Positions 1 to 7,221 of a stretch of 64,000 nucleotides of DNA are shown here, in pieces. A model generated the notes under the pieces. It worked only from the letters and a program-made list of their open reading frames with translations, did not search any database and was not told where the DNA came from. The stretch lies in contig NZ_CP072359.1 in assembly GCF_018128065.1 (NCBI RefSeq), forward strand, positions 1,116,001 through 1,180,000, written 5' to 3'. Source of the DNA: Prevotella melaninogenica (GTDB lineage: Bacteria; Bacteroidota; Bacteroidia; Bacteroidales; Bacteroidaceae). Each line of letters starts with the position of its first letter. Position 1 is the first letter of the stretch. Position numbers and translations under genes: made by a program.

Positions 1-1690
1 GCTCCAAAGGAATGAACATACCCAATGCGAAAGCCAAAGCAGGAACCTTACAGCGGTCGAGTACGAGTGCAATAACTGCACCGATACCATAGAGTATCCA
101 TGGTGCGCCTTGACCACTCATCAACGGTTTGATGACAGCTGCCATTGCGTTTGCTTGTGGAGCAGCCAACTTGCCAGAGTTGAAACCATAAGTTTTGTCT
201 AAAACAATCATCACGCCAGCCACGGTAGCAGCAGAGATAATCGTACCAAGGAACTTCCATGTCTCTTGTTTTTTTGGTGTTGTACCAAGCCAATAGCCAA
301 TCTTTAAGTCGGTAATGAACGAACCTGCCATTGAAAGGGCTGTACACACAACGCCACCCATCAAAAGGGCTGCCAGCATACCAGCATTGCCTTTCAGTCC
401 AACAGCCACCATAACGACGGATGCAAGGATGAGGGTCATCAATGTCATACCTGATACTGGGTTGCTTCCTACAATCGCAATGGCGTTAGCAGCAACAGTA
501 GTAAAGAGGAAGGCGATGATGGCAACGAGAAGAATACCCACAACTGCGTGGAGCAGGTTGAAGTCCATCACTCCAAAATAGAAGAAAAGGAAAGTGATGA
601 TGAGCGTTGCAATACTTCCGAAAGCAATAATCTTAAAGGAAATGTCGCGCTGTGTACGGATAATCTCTTCCTGTCCACTGCCCTTACCTTTCATCTCACG
701 TGCAGCCAAACCAACAGCACTCTTGATGATGCCCCATGACTTCACAATACCAATGATACCTGACATAGCAATGCCACCGATACCGATTGAACGAGCGTAT
801 GACTTAAAGATAGCCTCTGGAGCCATCTGACCAACAGCTGTTGTGATAGATGGATCCCACTGATTTAATACGGTATCTGGGAACAAGAGTGCCATGCCTG
901 GTACGATAAGCCACCATACGGTCAGCGAACCAACACAAATGATAAAGGCATATTTCAAGCCGATGATATAACCAAGTCCGAGGACAGCTGCACCCGTATT
1001 GACTTTGAAGACAAGCTTTGCTTTATCGGCAATAGTCTCGCCAAAACTAATCATACGACTCGTAACGTTCTCATTCCACCATCCGAAGGTTGCGACAATA
1101 AAATCGTAGAGTCCACCTACAAGACCAGCGAGAAGAAGTGGCTTCGCTTGACTTCCACCTTTCTCACCGCTCACGAGTACCTGTGTGGTAGCCGTTGCTT
1201 CAGGGAAAGGATATTTACCATGCTGATCCTTAACAAAATACTTACGGAAAGGAATCAAAAAGAGAATACCCAAGACACCACCTAAAGCTGCTGCAATAAA
1301 GATGTTGAAGAAATCAGCTTCTAACTCAAGCATATAAATAGCTGGCATTACGAAGATACCTCCCGCAACGACAGCACCTGAACAGGCACCGATACTCTGG
1401 ATAATGACATTCTCACCCAAGGCGTTTTTGCGCTTTGTGGCAGAGGATACACCAATCGCAATAATGGCAATTGGGATGGCAGCTTCAAATACCTGTCCTA
1501 CCTTCAAACCAAGATAGGCAGCAGCAGCCGAGAAGAGTATTGCCATGAGGATACCCCAAGTGATAGACCATGGGCTTACTTCACGATATGTCTCTTGTGG
1601 CGACATGACTGGCTTGTACTCTTCGCCATCTTTCAACTCCCTGAAGGCATTCTCAGGAAGATTAATGTTTTGATTCGCGTTATTTTCCAT
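1..1690 (-). CDS. OPT-family oligopeptide transporter (C-terminus cut by window edge)
   Basis: Polytopic inner-membrane protein of the oligopeptide transporter (OPT/YSL) superfamily, which couples uptake of small peptides or metal chelates to ion gradients. My translation from the ATG at 1690 begins MENNANQNINLPENAFREL and runs open for about 563 codons to the left edge. It holds many hydrophobic segments and the family-like stretches AAAYLGLKVGQ and PFPEATATTQVLVSGE. The substrate cannot be read from the sequence. It is transcribed away from trmO, with its own -7 box 23 bases upstream of the start. The last part of the protein lies outside the window. Confidence 0.9.
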   Translation of the reverse strand, partial: MENNANQNINLPENAFRELKDGEEYKPVMSPQETYREVSPWSITWGILMAILFSAAAAYLGLKVGQVFEAAIPIAIIAIGVSSATKRKNALGENVIIQSIGACSGAVVAGGIFVMPAIYMLELEADFFNIFIAAALGGVLGILFLIPFRKYFVKDQHGKYPFPEATATTQVLVSGEKGGSQAKPLLLAGLVGGLYDFIVATFGWWNENVTSRMISFGETIADKAKLVFKVNTGAAVLGLGYIIGLKYAFIICVGSLTVWWLIVPGMALLFPDTVLNQWDPSITTAVGQMAPEAIFKSYARSIGIGGIAMSGIIGIVKSWGIIKSAVGLAAREMKGKGSGQEEIIRTQRDISFKIIAFGSIATLIITFLFFYFGVMDFNLLHAVVGILLVAIIAFLFTTVAANAIAIVGSNPVSGMTLMTLILASVVMVAVGLKGNAGMLAALLMGGVVCTALSMAGSFITDLKIGYWLGTTPKKQETWKFLGTIISAATVAGVMIVLDKTYGFNSGKLAAPQANAMAAVIKPLMSGQGAPWILYGIGAVIALVLDRCKVPALAFALGMFIPLE

Positions 1691-1712
1691 TGTTTAATAG
1701 TATTATTTGCTT

Positions 1713-1721
1713 GCAAAGATA
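1713..1721 (-). promoter_or_regulatory. -7 box of the OPT transporter promoter
   Basis: On the minus strand this reads TATCTTTGC, an exact match to the Bacteroidetes -7 element TAnnTTTGc, 23 bases before the ATG at 1690. The leader would be about 15-20 nt. Confidence 0.7.
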
Positions 1722-1738
1722 AATAAAAATCATTTATC

Positions 1739-1771
1739 TTGTATCAATTCACTGTAAAATATTACCTTTGC
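1739..1771 (+). promoter_or_regulatory. trmO promoter with -7 box abutting the start codon
   Basis: TTG at 1739-1741, 21 bases, then TACCTTTGC at 1763-1771. The ATG of trmO begins at 1776, only four bases after the box, so the mRNA is predicted to be leaderless or nearly so. Confidence 0.65.
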
Positions 1772-1775
1772 CAAT

Positions 1776-2441
1776 ATGAAAGTGATTAAACCTATTGCTA
1801 TTTTTCGTTCTCCTCTGACATCGAAGTTTGGTATTCCTCGTCAAAGTGGACTGGCTGATAATCTTACGGGTAAGATAGTGTTGGAACCTCAGTACCAGCG
1901 TGAGGAGGCGCTACGTGGATTAGAAGACTTTGATTATCTGTGGTTAATTTGGGGCTTTTCAGCTAATAAGTCTACCGATGATAGTAAGTTGACGGTTCGT
2001 CCTCCACGCTTGGGAGGCAATGAGCGTTTAGGGGTGTTTGCCACTCGTTCGCCCTTCCGTCCAAATGGACTTGGATTATCTTCTGTTCGAATTAAGCGAA
2101 TAATAGATGGAGTTATTGAGGTCGTTGGAGCTGACTTGATGGACGGTACACCAATCTATGATGTAAAACCATATATCTCATACGTTGATAGTCATCCAGA
2201 GGCAAGAGGCGGTTTTACCGATAAGAAAGAATGGCAACAGTTGTCTGTTGTTATTGCGGATGAATACTCTAAGTTCTTTGATGACGAGGAACTTGCAGCC
2301 TTAAAGGAGGTACTCTCGCAAGATCCACGCCCACAATATCAGCATGATACAGCGCGTGTTTATGGTATGCCTTTTGGTGGGAAGGATGTAAAGTTTAGGG
2401 TTGAGGGAGATGTGTTAGAGGTTGTTGGGGTTGATTATTAG
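1776..2441 (+). CDS. trmO: tRNA (N6-threonylcarbamoyladenosine37-N6)-methyltransferase
   Basis: TrmO/TsaA (YaeB, UPF0066) family enzyme. It uses SAM to methylate t6A37 of certain tRNAs to m6t6A. The 221-aa protein shows the family order: an N-terminal IGxFRSP-like segment (PIAIFRSPLTSKFGIPRQ), the LEDFDYLWLIWGF segment, then GVFATRSPFRPNGLGLSSV, which is the strongest signature, followed by DGTPIYDVKPYISYVD. The C-terminal tail of about 80 residues is usual for the bacterial type. The start at 1776 is fixed by homology to the family N-terminus. The gene is divergent from the OPT transporter and convergent with the small HExxH gene. Confidence 0.93.
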   Translation: MKVIKPIAIFRSPLTSKFGIPRQSGLADNLTGKIVLEPQYQREEALRGLEDFDYLWLIWGFSANKSTDDSKLTVRPPRLGGNERLGVFATRSPFRPNGLGLSSVRIKRIIDGVIEVVGADLMDGTPIYDVKPYISYVDSHPEARGGFTDKKEWQQLSVVIADEYSKFFDDEELAALKEVLSQDPRPQYQHDTARVYGMPFGGKDVKFRVEGDVLEVVGVDY

Positions 2442-2491
2442 GCTTATTAGGCTTATTGGGCTTATTAGCCTAATTAGCCCAATAAGCCCAA
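2436..2491. repeat. Nine-base tandem repeats forming a hairpin between convergent genes
   Basis: Six near-copies of a nine-base unit (ATTAGGCTT, ATTGGGCTT, ATTAGCCTA and so on) follow the trmO stop codon directly. TTGGGCTTATT at 2456-2466 pairs with AATAAGCCCAA at 2481-2491. It sits between convergent genes and could end transcription from both sides, but no clear T-run follows on either strand. Confidence 0.6.
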
Positions 2492-2498
2492 AAATGAA

Positions 2499-2822
2499 CT
2501 ATTTTCTCCTTAAGTATTGCGTCCAAGCAAATGGGCATCGATGCGATAGATAATTAAGATTGTTCATGTTTTGGTATGCTTCCCGTTCAAAGGATAGGTT
2601 TAGATAGGCACGCCCCGCCATAGGTAAGCGTATAAGCCATTCTATGAGATACCATAGATAAAAGGGAAGGATGAGCATTTCTAACATTTGACGTGTATGA
2701 ATACGCTCATGATTGATTATCTCCTTCGTTAGTTTAACGCCAGGATGAACAAAAAGAAGCCCAAGAATGTTGATAGCATCATAATTCTTGGGTGGTAAAT
2801 ATTTCGTCTGAATAATCTTCAT
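2499..2822 (-). CDS. Small conserved protein with an HExxH motif (putative metallopeptidase-like)
   Basis: A 107-aa protein with no family I can name. It contains HERIH at residues 38-42, matching the zinc-binding HExxH pattern, then a hydrophobic stretch (about residues 49-66) and FEREAY at 78-83, which could give the third ligand as in gluzincins. It resembles a stripped-down M56/BlaR1-like peptidase core, but it is far shorter than those. Its ATG shares one base with the stop codon of the upstream zinc-ribbon gene (TAATG), so translation is probably coupled. Catalytic activity is inference; the motif is seen. Confidence 0.6.
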   Translation of the reverse strand: MKIIQTKYLPPKNYDAINILGLLFVHPGVKLTKEIINHERIHTRQMLEMLILPFYLWYLIEWLIRLPMAGRAYLNLSFEREAYQNMNNLNYLSHRCPFAWTQYLRRK

Positions 2823-3331
2823 TAATCTGTTTCAATAGACTCAATACGTGGCTTGGAAGCTGCTGGAGCAATAGGCTGTGTCTCACCAGAAGAATTTGAA
2901 GATGCTTCTGAAGAACCATTTTGATTGTCAGAATTGTTTGCTGTGGCATCATTGTGGTTGCTCGTGCGACTTGAACGATGAGTTTTTCTGATACTATTGA
3001 ATACCTTTTCCGCCTGTTCCTCTTCCTGTGCATTGGTGGAATCTTTGGCTGTTGTGTCTCTTGCTATTGTGTCAAACTTCGCCTTGTTATTGTCTGCTAA
3101 GTTTGAATCTGGCTCAATAGCTGTCTGTGTATATTCTGGATCGTTCTTGTGTTGTCCGTAATAAAAGAAGCCAAAGGCGACAAGGAATATCGTACCAAGA
3201 ATGATAAAGGCAACCATACCACGACCTAAGGTTGGGTCGTTGTCGTTATCATTATTATTCAGTGGTGTATTGCAATAAGGACAATTCTTTTCCTTCTCAT
3301 TCACCTCATTATTACAATTTCGACATTTCAT
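2822..3331 (-). CDS. Zinc-ribbon membrane protein
   Basis: A 169-aa protein. Residues 3-21 form a zinc ribbon with two CxxC pairs (CRNC and CPYC). A single transmembrane segment follows at about residues 38-58 (VAFIILGTIFLVAFGFFYYG), then a low-complexity tail rich in Ser, Asn, Asp and Thr. This suggests a cytoplasmic zinc module anchored in the inner membrane with the tail outside. Function unknown. It is the first gene of a two-gene unit with the HExxH protein, and has a -7 box about 30 bases upstream. Confidence 0.75.
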   Translation of the reverse strand: MKCRNCNNEVNEKEKNCPYCNTPLNNNDNDNDPTLGRGMVAFIILGTIFLVAFGFFYYGQHKNDPEYTQTAIEPDSNLADNNKAKFDTIARDTTAKDSTNAQEEEQAEKVFNSIRKTHRSSRTSNHNDATANNSDNQNGSSEASSNSSGETQPIAPAASKPRIESIETD

Positions 3332-3361
3332 ATTTTCTTTCTTTATCTTTGATTTCCATCG

Positions 3362-3370
3362 GCAAAGGTA
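3362..3370 (-). promoter_or_regulatory. -7 box of the zinc-ribbon/HExxH operon
   Basis: The minus strand reads TACCTTTGC, 31 bases before the ATG at 3331. Confidence 0.6.
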
Positions 3371-3431
3371 AAAGAAAAGGTAGAGATGACAAAACGATTT
3401 GGCTTTTTATTCGTTTCTTCTTTCTTTTTTG

Positions 3432-3440
3432 TATCTTTGC
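3432..3440 (+). promoter_or_regulatory. -7 box upstream of the DUF3256 gene
   Basis: TATCTTTGC lies 59 bases before the ATG at 3500. No clean -33 element stands 19-21 bases upstream; the spacer is a pyrimidine-rich run. Confidence 0.5.
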
Positions 3441-3499
3441 AGGGATTTTACAAGATTATATTATCATATTAAAAATAGAACAGAAGGAGTTTTTTCGAT

Positions 3500-4096
3500 A
3501 TGAAAAAGACATTGATAATTATATGTTTCCTGACTTGTTGGCTGTGTGTTTCTGCTCAAAGCCTGCGTGAAGTGTGGATAGAAATGCCAGATAGCGTACT
3601 ACCTTATCTGAGTAAAAGTCAGCGTACTGAATTGGTTGACTATGTTGATATGAAAGCTGACCCAGCTGTCTTGAATGTTTTTGGTGATTCTGTTCGGATA
3701 GAGCGTATGACCAATAACTATCTTTTAGTTAAAGCAAGTAAGGTCACTCGTTTGGAAATCAAATTATTGGATAATAATACTTTGGCTTTAGTTCAGACTT
3801 GGAAAGCACCTGTTGCAGAGAGTAAGTTGAGCCTTTTCAACTTGCAATGGCAACCCAAAGAGGCTGTTGTGGTATACAATGAGAATATTGTAAAACCTGA
3901 CTCTATGAGTGAAGAGGAATTTGCTGATTTAAAGTCATTGATGTATCCTCGTATGAGAGAGTATCGTCTGTCAGCAGAGAATAACTCGTTGTCAGTAAGT
4001 TGGAACTACCCTTTGCTGTCAAAGAAAGATGTAAAGCGGGTTGCAGACTTATTGAAGATGCAGGTTGTTAACTGGACAGGAAAAGACTTTCGATAG
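3500..4096 (+). CDS. DUF3256 family exported protein
   Basis: A 198-aa protein with a signal peptide (MKKTLIIICFLTCWLCVSAQ; cleavage likely after residue 19 or 20) followed by SLREVWIEMPDSVLPYLSKSQR. This is the characteristic start of the Bacteroidetes DUF3256 family. The rest is mostly beta-rich with WKAPVAESKLSLFNLQW and a C-terminal segment ending WTGKDFR. The family has no established function; location is periplasm or outer membrane by the signal. It precedes the MFS permease gene by 74 bases on the same strand and may be co-transcribed with it. Confidence 0.8.
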   Translation: MKKTLIIICFLTCWLCVSAQSLREVWIEMPDSVLPYLSKSQRTELVDYVDMKADPAVLNVFGDSVRIERMTNNYLLVKASKVTRLEIKLLDNNTLALVQTWKAPVAESKLSLFNLQWQPKEAVVVYNENIVKPDSMSEEEFADLKSLMYPRMREYRLSAENNSLSVSWNYPLLSKKDVKRVADLLKMQVVNWTGKDFR

Positions 4097-4170
4097 AAAA
4101 AAAAGATGGCACATTTGGCGGTTTCTGATAAAATCACTACTTTTGTGCTCATATATTAATAGTTTATAGC

Positions 4171-5433
4171 ATGAATTTGAAGGTACGTTTAGCGTTGATG
4201 AACTTCTTAGAGTTCGCAGTGTGGGGAGCTTATTTGACCTCTATGGGTCGCTATCTTGGCAATATCGGTATTGGAGCTGAGATTGGTTATTTCTATTCAA
4301 TGCAGGGTGTGGTTTCAATCTTTATGCCTGCTTTGATGGGTATTGTGGCCGATCGTTGGATTCCAGCTCAGCGTTTGTTAGGCTTCTGTCATTTGCTTGC
4401 GGGTTTATTTATGTTTGCTACAGCTGGCTATGGTTTGAGCATTGGTGACCATGCAGAGTTCTCTACCATCTTCACGCTTTATTCACTTTCTGTTGCCTTC
4501 TATATGCCAACATTGGCTCTAACAAACTCTGTTGCTTATAGTGCTTTGAGTAATGCAGGTATGGATACGGTGAAGGCATTTCCACCTATCCGCGTGTTCG
4601 GTACGATAGGTTTCATCCTTACCATGTGGCTTGTAGACATTTTGGGTTTTCAAAGCAATCAAAATCAATTTATTACCTCTGGTGTAGTAAGTATCATTCT
4701 CTTCCTTTATACCTTTACATTACCAAAGTGTCCCGTTAGTAAGGGGACTGAAAAGAAGAGTTTTGTGGATGCTTTTGGCTTACGTGCTTTTGCTCTTTTC
4801 AAGGAGAAGAAGATGGCTATCTTCTTTATTTTCTCAATGTTATTGGGTGTGAGTCTTCAGATAACGAACAGCTTTGCTAACCCTTTCCTCTTTAGCTTTG
4901 GTGCTCAACCAGAGTTTGCAAACTCTTTTGGCGTACAGCATGCTAATATCTTGATAAGCCTTTCACAGGTTAGTGAAACCTGTTGTATCCTTCTCATTCC
5001 ATTCTTTATGCGTCATTATGGTATCAAGAATGTAATGTTGATAGCTATGTTTGCATGGGTATTGCGCTTTGGATTGTTCGGAGTAGGCAACCCAGGCTTC
5101 CCCGGTATCTTGATGTTTGTAATTTCAATGATTGTTTATGGCGTAGCCTTCGACTTTTTTAATATATCAGGTTCGCTCTTCGTTGATAATAGTACGGAGC
5201 CAGCTCTTCGTTCTTCAGCGCAAGGATTGTTTATGTTGATGACGAATGGTATTGGTGCAACAGTAGGTACATTGGCTGCTCAGGCAATCGTAAATGCTTA
5301 TACCTATCCTCAGAATGTTGGTTCAGACATATTGACCGTAGGTGATTGGCAGTCTTGTTGGTTTATATTTGCAGGCTATGCTTTTGTTGTAGGAGTATTG
5401 TTTGCTGTTATCTTCCGTCCGAGGAGAGCATAA
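4171..5433 (+). CDS. MFS transporter, nucleoside:H+ symporter-like
   Basis: A 420-aa integral membrane protein with about 12 hydrophobic segments. It begins MNLKVRLALMNFLEFAVWGAYLTSMGRYL, the pattern of the nucleoside:H+ symporter (NupG/XapB) branch of the major facilitator superfamily. GIVADRW at about residues 58-64 is the loop 2-3 motif of that branch. It probably imports nucleosides; the exact substrate is inference. The next gene (bifunctional-nuclease fold) starts 24 bases after the stop codon, so the two probably share a transcript. Confidence 0.82.
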   Translation: MNLKVRLALMNFLEFAVWGAYLTSMGRYLGNIGIGAEIGYFYSMQGVVSIFMPALMGIVADRWIPAQRLLGFCHLLAGLFMFATAGYGLSIGDHAEFSTIFTLYSLSVAFYMPTLALTNSVAYSALSNAGMDTVKAFPPIRVFGTIGFILTMWLVDILGFQSNQNQFITSGVVSIILFLYTFTLPKCPVSKGTEKKSFVDAFGLRAFALFKEKKMAIFFIFSMLLGVSLQITNSFANPFLFSFGAQPEFANSFGVQHANILISLSQVSETCCILLIPFFMRHYGIKNVMLIAMFAWVLRFGLFGVGNPGFPGILMFVISMIVYGVAFDFFNISGSLFVDNSTEPALRSSAQGLFMLMTNGIGATVGTLAAQAIVNAYTYPQNVGSDILTVGDWQSCWFIFAGYAFVVGVLFAVIFRPRRA

Positions 5434-5457
5434 TAGTTACCGATTAATACGATATTA

Positions 5458-6006
5458 ATGAGTAAAGTTCAACTTATATATAAAGGTATTTCACAGATTG
5501 TAGGAGGACCAGAGTTAGGTCTGCTCGTTCTGTCTGACCTTGCACACACAAGGCAGATAGCTATTGTGTGTGATCATCACATGGAGTATGAACTTGGCTT
5601 ACGAACAGGTGACAAGATAATTACTGAAAAGCTGCTCCCAGAAGTACTTTGTAATGTAAATCCATTGATGACAAGTGAGCATTACGAGATACTTTTTAAC
5701 TCTATTGTAGATGGACAATATAAAGCACTCTTAGTCAATAAAGACGATTTAAGTCTTACTCCTCTGCGTGCTTCTGATGCAGTGTTATTGGCACAGATAG
5801 CAAAGTTGAACATTTTTATGGAAGAGCATCTTTTCAAACGTCAAAGTGTAGACAGCAATACGAGTCAAAACAAAATGGCTTTACCCGTAAATGCTTTGAG
5901 CGTTGAGATGTTACGGCATGCCTTACAAAAAGCTATAGAAGACGAGAATTATGAACTTGCTTCTATGCTTAGAGATGAAATGAAGAATAGGTCAAAAGAG
6001 TCTTGA
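5458..6006 (+). CDS. Bifunctional nuclease (DUF151) domain protein with UVR motif
   Basis: A 182-aa protein. Residues 1 to about 125 match the BFN/DUF151 fold (SQIVGGPELGLLVLSD, IVCDHHMEYELGLRTGD, and LRASDAVLLAQIAKLNIFMEE as the typical end). The C-terminal 40 residues form a UVR-like helical pair (VEMLRHALQKAIEDENYELASMLRDEM), also found in UvrB, UvrC and McsA. BFN proteins in plants and Thermotoga relatives have reported nuclease activity; the bacterial role is not settled. Placed between the permease and rsmE, all on the same strand. Confidence 0.85.
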   Translation: MSKVQLIYKGISQIVGGPELGLLVLSDLAHTRQIAIVCDHHMEYELGLRTGDKIITEKLLPEVLCNVNPLMTSEHYEILFNSIVDGQYKALLVNKDDLSLTPLRASDAVLLAQIAKLNIFMEEHLFKRQSVDSNTSQNKMALPVNALSVEMLRHALQKAIEDENYELASMLRDEMKNRSKES

Positions 6007-6084
6007 ATATATATAAAAATCAAGACGCTCAGGAACTTTATAGGACATTCTTGTCTTAAGAAAACAATGTTATAGTCCCAAAGA

Positions 6085-6819
6085 ATGAAAGAAGCAAGAT
6101 ATTTTTATGTCCCTAATGCTGCTATGGAAACAGCGTTGCCTGCAGAGGAAGCCATTCATGCAACACGTGTACTTAGGTTGAAGGAGGGTGATGAACTATT
6201 CCTTATGGATGGTGAAGGCTACTTTTATAGGGCGGAAGTAGCACTGACAACGCCGAAGAAGTGTCTTTATACGATTAAAGAGACATTGAGGCAAGAGCTT
6301 GCTTGGCGTGGAAAGATTTATCTTGCTATTGCACCAACAAAGGATATGGGGCGCATTGAATGGATGACTGAAAAGGCTACTGAAATAGGTTTTGATGAGA
6401 TTACTTTCTTGGATTGTAAATTCTCTGAACGTAAGATGTTGCGTACAGATCGTATAGAGAAGATTGTTATCTCAGCAGTTAAGCAGAGCCGTAAAGGCTG
6501 GAAACCAGTGGTAAACTCAATGACACCTTTTCATTCTTTCATAGAGAAGCATTCTAACAATGGACGAAAGTATATTTGCCATTGTTACCAAGAGATACCA
6601 CGAGCAGACTTCTTTACTGCCATCACACAAGAAGAGTCTTCTCCAACAGGCGAAGATATTACCGTATTGGTAGGACCAGAGGGCGACTTCTCTATCGATG
6701 AAGTTCGTTTTGCTTTGGAACATGGTTTTGAGAGTGTTACGTTGGGTAACAGCCGTTTACGCACAGAAACAGCAGGGCTTAGTGCCGTCATGATGTCGCA
6801 GCTTGCACGAAGAATGTAA
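6085..6819 (+). CDS. rsmE: 16S rRNA (uracil1498-N3)-methyltransferase
   Basis: A 244-aa SPOUT-class methyltransferase that makes m3U1498 in 16S rRNA with SAM. The N-terminal PUA-like part contains HATRVLRLKEGDELFLMDGEG. The knotted domain contains the SAM-site signatures KATEIGFDEITFLDCKFSE, VLVGPEGDFS and SVTLGNSRLRTETAGLSAV. Length and domain order are standard. It starts 78 bases after the BFN gene on the same strand and is probably the last gene of that run, since a repeat-filled spacer of 400 bases follows. Confidence 0.95.
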   Translation: MKEARYFYVPNAAMETALPAEEAIHATRVLRLKEGDELFLMDGEGYFYRAEVALTTPKKCLYTIKETLRQELAWRGKIYLAIAPTKDMGRIEWMTEKATEIGFDEITFLDCKFSERKMLRTDRIEKIVISAVKQSRKGWKPVVNSMTPFHSFIEKHSNNGRKYICHCYQEIPRADFFTAITQEESSPTGEDITVLVGPEGDFSIDEVRFALEHGFESVTLGNSRLRTETAGLSAVMMSQLARRM

Positions 6820-6907
6820 GCTGTTTCTTGTGTGTTTAAGGTTAGAATGGACTGTTGAAAGCTTCAAATAAATATGTTTAATTGCTGTTATCATACTACG
6901 TTCCATT

Positions 6908-6985
6908 GGTGTTAAGCATTCGCACAATGCGTGCTAAGTCTCCGCACAACGTGTGTTAAGCCTTCGCACAAGATGTGTGACGCAC
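6908..6985. repeat. Dispersed GCAC/GTGC repeat, locus A
   Basis: Three consecutive units of about 22-24 bases of the form TTAAGC-TTCGCACAA-nnGTGTG (GTTAAGCATTCGCACAATGC, then CTCCGCACAACGTGTGTTAAG, then CTTCGCACAAGATGTGTGA). Related clusters occur at 16165-16258, 25436-25501, 34122-34199 and 55080-55136, all intergenic. Confidence 0.65.
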
Positions 6986-7161
6986 TAATACAATAGTGAA
7001 TGATGGATAGAAACGTTCTTGAAAGAGGTTAGTAGATATGCAATAAGACAAATAACATGTAATAGAACACTGATAAGCAACTTATATGAGAAAAAGTTTA
7101 TTGGATGCAATAAAATTAAGTTTTTTTGTTGCTCTCTCGTGTATGTATCAAAAAAAATGCT

Positions 7162-7170
7162 TAATTTTGC
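7162..7170 (+). promoter_or_regulatory. -7 box of the TonB-dependent receptor promoter
   Basis: TAATTTTGC, 51 bases before the ATG at 7222. No clean -33 element is visible at the standard distance. Confidence 0.6.
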
Positions 7171-7221
7171 AGCATACATTTAAATAACGTTATTATTTAT
7201 ATTAAATTTTTTAACTAAACT

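Larger units (their letters stand above)
6820..7221. other. Gene-free spacer between rsmE and the TonB-dependent receptor
   Basis: Holds one locus of the dispersed GCAC/GTGC repeat family (6908-6985), an AT-rich stretch and the receptor promoter. No convincing coding region on either strand. Confidence 0.7.

Noticed and set aside
6908..6985. CRISPR array from the regular GCAC units
   Set aside because: Units are imperfect, there is no constant repeat with unique spacers, and no cas gene is present.
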